A stretch of DNA of 64,000 nucleotides from Tetmemena sp. SeJ-2015. Lineage: Eukaryota > Ciliophora > Spirotrichea > Sporadotrichida > Oxytrichidae. Positions within the stretch are counted from its first letter, which is position 1. Every line of letters begins with the position of its first letter. The DNA lies in contig JAJKFJ010022009.1 in assembly GCA_027382625.1 (NCBI GenBank), positions 1 to 64,000 of the forward strand. Direction: 5' to 3'. Of this stretch, positions 11,493 through 21,386 are shown piece after piece. The position numbers were made by a program, and so were the translations under genes. Below the pieces are notes generated by a model, which saw only the letters and a program-made list of their open reading frames with translations, was not told where the DNA came from and made no database searches.

Positions 11493-12823
11493 TCATTTTT
11501 TGCCGAACACAGCCACGTCTCTTCTCAAAGGATTTGGAGTGAAAGTTCTGCCATTCAATATTTAAAATTTAAAAACGAGTATACCAAAATCCTTAATAAA
11601 ATAATATATTGAAGCTGGGCTGAGGAGCGCTTTTGAGTATGGCATTAATTCTTGCCTCCAGCTCAGGGGTCCATTTTTTGTAGAGCTCTAAGCATTTTAT
11701 ATTCTCGTCCACATAAGACACCTTAGAGAAACCGAGAATCAAGGTGCTGACATCTCTGCTTGCTAGAGCCCAGGCAAGGGCAAGCTGAGATTACGTGTAC
11801 CCGAGTTCCTTGGCCAAACTCTCAAGATCGATCAACTTTTGGATTGTAGCATCCTTAATTTGGGGAGAGAAGTAGCGGCCGAGAATCATATCCTTGAAAC
11901 CAGCAAACTCAGGATGAGTGAATCTCCCTTCAGGAACATTTCCATCGTTGTATCTGCCAGTCAAAACTCCTCCTCCGAGGGGAGACGAGACAGTTGAGCC
12001 ATAATTGAACTTTCCAAAAAGTGTTTCGTACTCCTACTCGAACTTATCTCTAATCAGCATGTTGTACCTAGGTTTATTTATAAGTAGAAGCATAAAGATG
12101 TAAAAGGTTGCTCTGTAATAGGCTCGTGAAGGCCGTTGGCTCTGGCGTATAAGATTGCGTTAGTTATCTAATCAGCGGTCCACTCGGAGGTTCCCCAGTA
12201 GAATGCCAGTCCCTAATCGATAACCCAGGAGAATGCTTTCACTACTTCCTCAAGTGGTGTGTTATCATCATATCTGTGAGCGAATATGACATCTACATAG
12301 TCCATCTGAAGTCTCTAGAGAATTCCCCTTGTTCCCTCGATGATGTGCTTTCTGCTCAAGCCGCATGCATTTGGACCTGGAACTTTTCCAGTAAAGAAGC
12401 CTAAATTAATAGTTGTATCTTATTTGAATTAAAGCCTTCAGTTCCAAAGAAGAGCTTTGTAGTGACCACGATATCTTCGCGCTTGATTTGAAGATCCTTA
12501 AATGATTAGCCCAGTAAAACCTCAGCCTTGCCTGATGAGTAAATCTCAGCTGTGTCGAAGAAGTTAATTCCATATCATTTGAATTCATTTCTAGATATGA
12601 TATATAGTATATGCATTCTTTTAATAATCGAGGCATCTCTTGACGATTTCGTTGGTAGATGCTTGTGGGTTAGGTCCAACGTGATTTACCATGTTCCCGA
12701 AGGAAAGGACGGACACTTTGAGTCCCGAGTTTCCTAAGTATCTGTACTCCATCTAGGTCTTTAAACTAAACAATAGACTTATAAAATCAATTTTCAAATA
12801 AAGGTCTTGCTTGCTTCTACCAT
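11493..12823 (-). CDS. Aldo/keto reductase, Kv-beta type, copy A
   Basis: NADPH-dependent aldo/keto reductase of the AKR6/Kv-beta branch. Visible: the N-terminal [14 protein letters not shown], the catalytic Asp/Tyr strand [20 protein letters not shown], the catalytic Lys in [10 protein letters not shown], the catalytic His in [10 protein letters not shown], substrate-barrel [14 protein letters not shown] and cofactor loop [13 protein letters not shown]. Start ATG 12823, stop TGA 11493-11495. IES 1 (12762-12808) has a 7 bp pointer AAGACCT after the first six codons, giving MVEASKTQMEYRYLG. IES 2 (about 12575-12626) sits in CLDYGINFF with pointer TAT and no GT/AG ends. Further small inserts lie near 12065-12105 and 12405-12430, and one before the last ~25 residues. 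It is the leftmost copy of the array and shares spacer sequence with copies B and C. Confidence 0.85.
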
Positions 12824-12827
12824 AAGG

Positions 12828-12850
12828 ATATGTATGTATGTATGTATGTA
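12828..12850. repeat. Short ATGT microsatellite
   Basis: Five to six ATGT units immediately upstream of aldo/keto reductase copy A. No counterpart is present upstream of the other copies. Confidence 0.8.
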
Positions 12851-13109
12851 CTAAGTTGAGATTTTTTAAAGATGATTATGCTTAATTTATTAGATCAATT
12901 TAAATCCAGAGCTACTGGCTTTAAAAGAAATTCTTATTTCCAAATCAATTTTAGAATTTCCTCAATCTAAGTAATTTAGAAAAATTAATTTAGGACATGC
13001 CAAATTGAAATTATTAAATTTAAAAACAGGTCTTGCAAAATTAATTTAATGCAAAGAAGTTCTTAAAATAAGATGATAAGGTTAAAATTCTACATTAATT
13101 TAAATCTAA

Positions 13110-13240
13110 AACTATGACTTCATTCCTAGTTGAAGAGAATGAAGGTTCTTCCATTAAATACAATAATGTGTAAGAATTAGTTTTAATAGATTGACTGATG
13201 GAGCTGGAAAGTTTTTAATGATAGCGGTAATCTTAGTAAG
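13110..13240 (-). pseudogene. Decayed C-terminal fragment of an aldo/keto reductase
   Basis: Aligns with the last ~45 codons and 3' insert of copy D (17265-17410): the TGAAGGTTCTTCCATTAAAT and GGAGCTGGAAAGTTTTTAAT blocks are recognisable, but it is mutated and has no upstream gene body. It lies between copies A and B, and a matching fragment lies between B and C, so it marks the duplicated unit. Confidence 0.65.
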
Positions 13241-13534
13241 TTTTCATCAAGGAAAGAGAATTTAAACCAAGTATTTCATAAATGGGCTTTGAATGAGATG
13301 ACGAGATAATTATTTTAGTGACAAATTTTAATGCAAAAATATCTATCGGAATTTGAGATAAGATAAGATAATAAATGAGGGATTTCTAATATTAAGGCAA
13401 GTTATAATAGATTCATTAAGGACAAATAATTACGTAATTAAGATTGCTCTGAATTTTATAAAGATTGAATTACGTAATTAACGGGAATCAATAACTGACT
13501 GACCTTCTCTGAAATTAAATCAAGGAAGAGATTC

Positions 13535-14875
13535 TCATTTTTGGCCGAAAACTGCGATTTCTCTTCTCAAAGGATTAGGAGTGAGGGACCTACCATTCAG
13601 TATTTAAATTGTAAGAAAAGTATTTATATGCTTACAGCTAATTATAGAACTATTAATTGATGGTGGGCTGAGGGGCACTCTTGAGAATGGCATTAATTCT
13701 TGCCTCTAGCTCAGGAGTCCATTTTTTGTAGAGCTCTAACGATTTTATATTCTCGTCCACATAAGACACCTTAGAAAATCCGAGGATCAAGGTGCTGACA
13801 TCTCTGCTTGCTAGAGCCCAGGCAAGGGCAAGCTGAGATTACGTGTACCCGAGCTCCTTGGCCAAACTCTCAAGATCAGCCAACTTTTGTATTGTCTACT
13901 CTTTGGTTAAAGGAGAGAAGTACTTGCTCATTATCATATCCTTGACGGTAGAGAACTCACTTGCAGTTAATCTTCCCTCAGGAATATTTCCATCGTTGTA
14001 TCTGCCAGTCAAGACTCCTCCGCCGAGTGGGGACCAGACTGTTGAGCCATACTTGTACTTCTTAAAAACTGTCTCGTACTCCTTCTCGAATCTTTCTCTA
14101 ACCAGCATGTTGTACTCAGGTAAAGAATAAGAAGATAAGTTTCAAATAGGTTGCTCGGTAATAGGCTCGTGAAGTCCGTGAGCTCTTGCGTATTAAATTG
14201 CATCGGTAATCTAGTCAGCTGTCCACTCTGAGGTTCCCCAATAGAAGGCGTGACCTTAGTCGATCACCCAAGAGAAAGCTCTCACTACTTCCTCTAATGG
14301 GGTATCATCATCATATCTATGAGCGAATATGACATCTACGTAGTCCATCTGAAGTCTTTGGAGACTGCCCTTTGTGCCCTCAATGATGTGTTTTCTACTC
14401 AAGCCGCATGCATTCTGACCTGGAATCTTTCCAGTGAAGAAGCCTAAATTAATAATGAGCATGGCATCTATTTTAAAGCCCTCAGTTCCGAAAAAGAGCT
14501 TGGTAGTGACCACGATATCTTCGCGCTTGACCTTTAGGTCCTTAAATGATTAGCCCAAGAAAACCTCGGCTTTGCCAGCTGAGTAAGTCTCTGCTGTGTC
14601 GAAGAAATTGATTCCATATCACTAAAATCAATATCATCAGCAAAATTCAATTTAGAGTGCTCAATAAACTTTCTATAGTCAAGACATTTCTTGACAATCT
14701 CGTTTGTGGATGCTTGTGGGTTAGGCCCAACATGATTAACCATGTTCCCGAAGGAAAGTATCGAGACTTTAAGTCCTGAGTTTCCTAGGTATCTGTATTC
14801 CATCAAGTTCTTAAATTTACATTCAGTCTGAAGGAAAAAATAATTAAATAGCATTTTCTTGCTTGCTTCTACCAT
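13535..14875 (-). CDS. Aldo/keto reductase, Kv-beta type, copy B
   Basis: Same domain order as copy A, with [44 protein letters not shown] and [14 protein letters not shown] recognisable. ATG 14875, TGA 13535-13537. The first insert follows MVEASKN with pointer AAGAA; removal gives [15 protein letters not shown]. The second insert (about 14617-14675) is at the same codon as in copy A, again flanked by TAT, but its sequence is unrelated to copy A's and happens to stay open in frame. Another insert disrupts TEGF near 14455-14475, and one near 14120-14150. The coding parts are close to copies A and C; the 3' spacer is shared with both. Confidence 0.85.
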
Positions 14876-15167
14876 GGATATATAAATTTGCTAAGTCGAG
14901 ATTTTCTTAATTAAATGATATTCCCATCACCTGGCTTTTAAATGTAGTTCTTTTTTGACCAAATTAATTTAAGAAATTCCTTAATCTATTTTTAAGTTAG
15001 TCTTTTTTTATCAATATATAGTCTAATAAAAGAGTCAATCAAGGGAAATAATATGTTCTTGATGAAAGATAAATTGAGATTATAAAATTCCTATATTTAA
15101 ACACAATTAATTTTAAGCAAAGAAGTTCTTAAAAATTAGATAATATCCACAATTTTGACATCACTTT

Positions 15168-15350
15168 TAACTGTAAACTGCAATTTCTCTTCTAGTTGGG
15201 TTTGGGGTGAAGGTCCTGCCATTCAATATTACAATACAAATGTTATGATGAAGAATAAGCTTTGATAGATTGAGTGATGGAGCTGGAGAGTTCTTGAGAA
15301 TTGCGGTTATTCTAGCCTCAATCTCAGGAGTCCATTTCTTAGTATAGATC
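15168..15350 (-). pseudogene. Decayed C-terminal fragment of an aldo/keto reductase
   Basis: Very similar to the 3' end of copy D (17270-17440): it keeps the codons for the C-terminal tail and for AILKNSPAPS, then breaks off after CATTTCTTAGTATAGATCC. No remaining gene body adjoins it. The spacer that follows (15355-15560) is also found at 13240-13450, so the two fragments are equivalent positions in a ~2.1 kb tandem duplication. Confidence 0.7.
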
Positions 15351-15614
15351 CAAGTTTAAATCATCAAGGAAAGAGAATTTAAAAAAATATATCATAAATA
15401 GGCTTTGAATGAGATAATGAGCTAATTATTTTAGTAGACAAACTTTTATGCAAAAAATCTATCGGAATTTGAGATAAGATAAATAATAGATGAATTTCGA
15501 ATATGAAGCAAGTTATGATAGATTCATTAAGGGACAAATTAAAATACGTAATTAAGATTGCTCTTAAATTCTTAAAGATTGAATTACGTAATTAATTGGA
15601 ATCATGGTGGATCT
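15351..15614. repeat. Repeated spacer of the reductase array
   Basis: Near copy of 13240-13534, with a more diverged version at about 11280-11490. It includes a shared AAATCTATCGGAATTTGAGA block and TTACGTAATTAAGATTGCTC. It defines the 3' flank of copies A, B and C and is absent next to D and E. Confidence 0.7.
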
Positions 15615-16949
15615 TCATTTTTGGCCGAAAACTGCGATTTCTCTTCTCAAAGGATTAGGAGTGAAGGTTCTGCCATTCAATATTTAAATTGTAAGAATAG
15701 TATTTATAAGCTTACAGCTATTATAGCACTATTAATTGATGCTAGGCTGAGGGGCACTCTTTAGTATGTCATTAATTCTTGCCTCTAGCTCTGGGGTCCA
15801 TTTTTTGTAGAGCTCTAAGGATTTTATATTCTCGTCTACGTAAGACACCTTTGAGAAACCGAGAATCAAGGTGCTTACATCTCTGCTTGCCAAAGCCCAG
15901 GCAAGGGCAAGTTGAGATTACGTGTACCCGAGCTCCTTGGCTAAATTTTCTAAGTCGGCTAGCTTTTGAATCGTTGACTCTTTGGTTTGTGGAGAGAAGT
16001 AGCGGCCGAGTACCATATCCTTGAAGTTAGCAAATTCACTAAGAGTAAATCTACCCTCAGGAACATTTCCATCGTTGTATCTGCCGTCAAAACTCCTCCA
16101 CCGAGAGGAGACCAGACTGTTGAGCCATATTTATACTTTCCAAAAACTGTCTCGTACTCTTTCTCGAATCTATCTCTCACCAGCATGTTGTACTGAGGTT
16201 TATTAGAGTAAGGATTACATTTTTAAAAGGTTGCTCCGTAATTGGCTCGTGAAGACCGTGTGCTCTGGCGTATTGGATAGCGTCAGTGATCTAATCAGCA
16301 GTCCACTCAGAAGTTCCCCAGTAGAAAGCTAGTCCTTAATCGATAACCCAAGAGAATGCTTTTACTACTTCTTCTAGTGGTGTGTTATCATCATATCTGT
16401 GAGCGAAAATGACATCAACATAGTCCATTTGAAGTCTCTTGAGACTGCCCTTTGTGCCTTCGATGATGTGCTTTCTGCTCAAGCCACATGCATTTGGACC
16501 TGGGATCTTTCCAGTGAAGAAGCCTAAAATTAATGGTAGCAATTAACTTTAAATATAGCCTTCAGTTCCAAAGAAGAGCTTTGTAGTAACCACGATATCT
16601 TCTCTCTTGACTTTGAGATCCTTGAACGATTAACCCAGGAATACTTCAGCCTTGCCAGCTGAATAAATCTCTGCTGTGTCGAAGAAGTTAATTCCATATC
16701 ACTTGAATTCATCTTTAGCTAAGATATTTAGTAATAAGAAATCAAACTATAGTCGAGGCATCTCTTGACAATCTCGTTAGTGGATGCTTGCGGGTTAGGT
16801 CCAACGTGATTGACCATGTTTCCGAAGGAAAGAACCGAAACTTTAAGACCAGAGTTTCCAAGATATCTGTATTCCATTAAGCTCTTTTAAACTATTAATA
16901 GCTTAAAGAAATTGTAAATTCATTATAAAATCTTGCTTGCTTCTACCAT
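15615..16949 (-). CDS. Aldo/keto reductase, Kv-beta type, copy C
   Basis: Family motifs as in the neighbouring copies ([58 protein letters not shown]). ATG 16949, TGA 15615-15617. The first insert has pointer AAGA and leaves [15 protein letters not shown]; the second, at about 16701-16753, is again in CLDYGINFF with pointer TAT. A third insert lies near 16195-16230. One base appears to be missing near 16083 in the [10 protein letters not shown] segment, where the neighbouring copies read straight through, so the frame slips there. Either this copy is an incipient pseudogene or the base was lost in assembly. Confidence 0.8.
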
Positions 16950-17247
16950 TTGGATATGTCAATTACAAAGACGAGAGTTTCTAATGATGAAGATTAATTT
17001 ATTAGATTAAATTCACAACTACTACTTGCTTTAAATGACGTTCTTTTTGACCAAATTATTTTAAGAATTTCCTCAATCTATTTATAAATTTGCTGCTTAA
17101 ATTACTTGTCTAAAATTAGGTTGAAAGCTTTTAAAAAACAATCGAGGAAAAGATAGAGTATGAAAATAGAAATTCTTAAGTTTTAACACATTTACGTAAT
17201 TAATTTATGCAAAGGAGTTCTTAAAATAGATATAGTTAATATTGACC

Positions 17248-18529
17248 TCATTTTTAACCGAAAACTGCAATATCTCTTCTAGTTGGGTTTGGAGTGAAAG
17301 TCCTGCCATTCAATATTATAATGAAAAGTTTATGAGAAAGAATTATTTCATCATTTAGATTGAGTGAAGGAGCTGGAGAGTTCTTGAGAATTGCGGTGAT
17401 TCTAGCTTCAATCTCAGGAGTCCATTTCTTGTATAGCTCCAAGGATTTTAGGTTCTCATCGATGTAAGAGACCTTAGAAAATCCGAGGATGAGGGTGCTC
17501 ACATCCTTGCTAACAAGGGCCCATGCGATAGCCAATTAGGATTGAGTGTAGCCAAGTTCTTTAGCAAGATCTGCTAACTAGTTAAGCTTCTAAAGAGTTG
17601 CCTCCTTGGTATGTGGTTGGAAATAGTGTCCCAATATTACATCCTTGAAACCAGCGAATTACTCAGTGAATCTGCCTTGTGGGATGTTTCCATCGTTGTA
17701 TCTGCCAGTGAGGAAACCTTGACCGAGAGGAGACCAGACAGTTGAGCCATACTTGTACTTTCCGAAAACTGTCTCATACTCCTTCTCAAATTTCTCTCTC
17801 ACGAGCATATTGTACTGAGGCTGCTCAGTGATGGGTTCATGCAGGCCGTTTGCTCTGGCGTATTGAATAGCATCAGTGATCTGATCTGCAGTCCACTCTG
17901 AAGTTCCCCAATAGAAGGCGAGTCCCTGATCAATAACCCATGAGAAGGCTCTCACTACCTCCTCCAAGGGAGTGTCATCATCGTAGCGATGAGCAAAAAT
18001 CACATCCACATAGTCCATTTGTAGTCTCTTAAGACTTCCTTTAGTTCCTTCGATGATGTGCTTTCTGCTGAGGCCGCAGGCATTTGGGCCTGGTACTTTC
18101 CCGACGAAAATGCCAAACCTATTATAAATGTATTATAAATAAACTGCTTTTAGCCATCTGTTCCAAAGAATAACTTAGTGGTGACCACTATTTCCTCACG
18201 CTTGGTCTTGAGGTCTTTGAATGACTGGCCAAGTAAAATTTCAGCTCTTCCTCCTGAGTATCCCTCGGCTGTGTCGAAGAAGTTGATACCGTACTCTTAA
18301 ATTAAGTATTAGGTAGATAATCTAAAAGGCATTACAACTCTAAGCACTTCTTGACTATCTCAGTAGTGGAAGCTTGGGGGTTTGGGCCGACATCATTGAC
18401 CATGTTTCCGAAAGAGAGAACTGACACCTTGAGGCCAGTGTTTCCAAGATATCTGTACTCCATCAGGTTCTTCAAATATAAATAGAAATTACTACTTTAC
18501 ATTTTTGCATTCTTAATTGATTCTACCAT
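17248..18529 (-). CDS. Aldo/keto reductase, Kv-beta type, copy D
   Basis: ATG 18529, TGA 17248-17250. The body 18018-17659 is one open stretch ([60 protein letters not shown]). Insert 1 has pointer AAGAA after MVESIK. Insert 2 (about 18298-18343) lies one codon from the site used in A-C but has a different pointer, AGAG. A third near 18115-18155 is in TDGF/FGIF, and the last (about 17315-17355) precedes [12 protein letters not shown], with pointer AAT. Excising all gives a complete reductase. The relic fragments at 13110 and 15168 resemble this copy's 3' end, so D may be closest to the source of the expansion. Confidence 0.85.
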
Positions 18530-18844
18530 ATGAATTAGAAGTTGTTTGAGAGTTTTTTATACTATATTAATAATTTATTATAAATTTGCTCTGGCTAAGC
18601 TTAAGTTCTCTTTAATTTGACCAAATTAAAATCTATGAATTTCAAGTTTCTTTACTCTATCCATTATGACGCAAACACTCTCTATATTTTGACTTGAAAA
18701 GTTGGAAAGTGGACTTTTTAGAAATTCTTAATTTTTAAATATAGACGTAAGCTTACAAGCAAACAAATAAATTAATCATCTGTTCTACTACTGAGTGCTT
18801 TATGAGTTTCAAATCTCTTTGACTTAGCTATTATTTCACAGAGC

Positions 18845-20223
18845 TCACTTCTTATCGAAGACTGCGACTTGTCTCCTTGGCTTGTTGGGAGTGAAAGTTC
18901 TTCCGTTTAAAGTTTAAATCATATGAAAAAGAATAGATGATTATTATTATTGAGGTGTAGTTGGTTGAGGTTGGTTCTGGAAGATCTCGCCGATTCTTGC
19001 CTCGATCTCTGGGGTCCATTTTCTGTACAGCTCGAGCGCCTTGAGGTTCTCGTCCACGTAAGTCACCTTACTGAAGCCTAAAATCAGAGTACTCACATCC
19101 TTGTTTGAAAGAGCCCAAGCCAAAGCAAGCTGACTCATAAGAATATATAATCCAAGATCATAGATTGACTTTAGGTGTAACCAAGCTCAGCGGCCAGATC
19201 TCCAAGGGCCTTGAGTTTCTAGGTGAAGGCCTCTCTTCGCTCAGGAGCGAAGTACTGACTGAGGTATCTGTCTGCGTGGTTAGCGAAGAAGGTGGTGTCT
19301 TGAGTGAATCTGCCATCGACCTTGTTGCCTTCGTTGTATCTGCCAGTGAGTACTCCAGCTGCGAGAGGACCCCAAACAGTGCTGCCATACTTGTACTTGG
19401 AGAACAGAGTCTCGAGGTTACCCTCAAAGTTCTATCTCTGGAGCAAGTTATACTGAGGCTGCTCAGTGATGGGGGCGTGGAGGTTGTGACCTTTAGCGTA
19501 TTGGATAGCATCAGTGATTTGGTCAGCGGACCACTCTGAGGTGCCCCAGTAGAAGGCGAGGCCTTGATCTATGAGCCATGAGAAGCCACGCACCACTTCC
19601 TCAAGTGGGGTGTCGACGTCGAATCTATGAGCGAAGATCACGTCCACGTAATCAAGCTGAAGTCTTTTGAGACTTGCCTTGGTGCCTTCGATGATATGCT
19701 TCCTACTTAAGGCGTAAGAGTTGGGTGAGGGAACCTTGCCCGCGAAGAATTCATAAAATTAAATGAACGCATTACGTTAATATATGCTGTTATGAGTTTT
19801 GCAATAGCCATCAGTTCCGAGGAATATCTTAGTAGAAACCACGATATCCTCTCTCTTCACCTTCAGATTCTTGAATGCATCAAAAATGAGAAGCTCATTG
19901 AATAATAAATGCTTGGCCTAGATATATCTCGGCCTTTCCTTCTGAGTAGCCCTCAGCTGTGTCGAAGAAGTTAATTCCATACTCATCATATCAATTCCTT
20001 TAAAATTAAATTGTCGATTTAAACTCAAGACACTTCTTGACTATTTCGGTAGTGGAGGCAACTGGGTCGTCTGCGATGTGATTGATCATGTTACCGAATC
20101 CGAGTGCTGACACCTTCAATCCAGTGTTGCCCAAGTATCTGTATTCCATTTATCTTATGAAAAAATAACTATCTGACCTAAATATGTGTATTCCATTTGG
20201 TTAGTTTGAGTTTGTTCAACCAT
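18845..20223 (-). CDS. Aldo/keto reductase, Kv-beta type, copy E
   Basis: The most diverged copy of the array. ATG 20223, TGA 18845-18847. Motifs: [84 protein letters not shown]. Insert 1 has a 12 bp pointer AAATGGAATACA spanning the MEYR codons, so the MEYT/MEYR start appears twice in the germline copy; excision gives MVEQTQTNQMEYRYLG. Insert 2 (about 19985-20029) uses pointer GAGT at nearly the same codon as in the other copies. More inserts lie near 19140-19175, 19745-19800 and 19880-19920. GC content is higher than in the other cop­ies. Confidence 0.85.
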
Positions 20224-20620
20224 TTTAGTGTTAGTTTTGTGATTGGATTCTTTAAATTTAAGATGCTGCTGATCTAAGCTTGTGGCTTAATTAGTAAATT
20301 ATTTACATTCACAGAATCATCTCGCTTTTAAACTACAGTACTTTTTGACCAAATATACTTAAGAAATTCTTCTATCAAGGATGTTGAACTCCTAAATTTG
20401 TAAACTTTGAGCTTTTAAAGGCCTTCTAATTTTATACAGCTCAAAAGCTCTTTCTAATTTCATTCATGATTTGCTTTTTTACTCAATCCACTTCAATTTT
20501 AGAAACCTAATGATGATGATAGTTCAAAATATGAACTATGATATCGTGAGAGAGCGAAGTAATTGAAGCGTAAATTTAAAATGGATTATTAGGAGAATTT
20601 AATACTAGGGACAACTATTA

Positions 20621-20872
20621 ATGAGAAAATGTGTACATCAAAGAAGCCTCAGAGCCAACTACAGCCTCGCAAACCATAAACTGGCAACGAATATCACAGA
20701 ATACCGCAAGAAAGGGAAATAGTTGAGCTCTGAAATCACATTTCTAAAAGCCGGGGCTTTCTTAAGTTTTAAGAGAATATATCGAAGAGAAGTTGTGTTT
20801 TTTGGGTAATAGTTCATCGAATGTTTTCGTCATAGAATTTAAGGGCTTAGTTCAATAGAGACCTTGAATTGA
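20621..20872 (+). CDS. Possible small ORF or stray segment
   Basis: The 1.16 kb between reductase copy E and the amidinotransferase is GC-richer around 20620-20860. Read with Gln at TAA/TAG, an 83-codon frame runs from ATG 20621 to TGA 20870-20872. A competing 50-codon frame starts at ATG 20581 and ends near 20733, with a hydrophilic KPQSQLQPRKPQTGNEYH stretch. I cannot decide between them and recognise neither. It may be a segment of a gene elsewhere. Confidence 0.25.
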
Positions 20873-21386
20873 TCATGGCCTATCTAAGATTTTGATACCA
20901 ATTAAGTTGTCTGTAACCTGTGCTTGCTTCAGCTCTCGAGACTTAGAATGCTTTAACTTTTTCATAGCTGCTATTTTGCGATAGGTGTGATAGTGTACGT
21001 GTTACTTGCTTCATCTTAGGGCTATGAAGTAAAGAACCTTTTTTCAGAACTCACTTTAAAGTTAAGATGTGATTTGACCAAGGTAGTTTCCATATTGATA
21101 ATAAATGTATCGAAGTTCTTATCTTTTCTATCCTATCTCTAATTGCATTCTTAAAGTCTCTTAGCTTAAACTAGCTAAGGCCACTCATAATTTTCATAAT
21201 GATCATAATCAGCTCTCTCTGTAGTTTTCCACTGTAGACAAGATTCGACCTCTGATTTGGTTGCGGAGGTTTGTATATATAGACCAGGGTCGCTTGTCCA
21301 CTCTTAGCTGTTATTATAAAGTTGCAAATTAGCTTCTTATTAACTAGGCAGTTGAGCTCAGCTCAAGACCGCCTTCATCAGTCAGC

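Noticed and set aside
12828..12850. Regulatory significance of the ATGT repeat
   Set aside because: Short simple repeat present upstream of only one reductase copy; no support for a function.
19165..19539. Plus-strand 124-residue frame opposite reductase copy E
   Set aside because: Antisense shadow of a GC-richer coding segment; no family resemblance, while the minus strand encodes clear reductase motifs.
11493..20223. Pseudogenes full of TAA/TAG stops under the standard code
   Set aside because: TAA/TAG fall where Gln is expected throughout the window, and TGA closes genes; the alternative code explains them.
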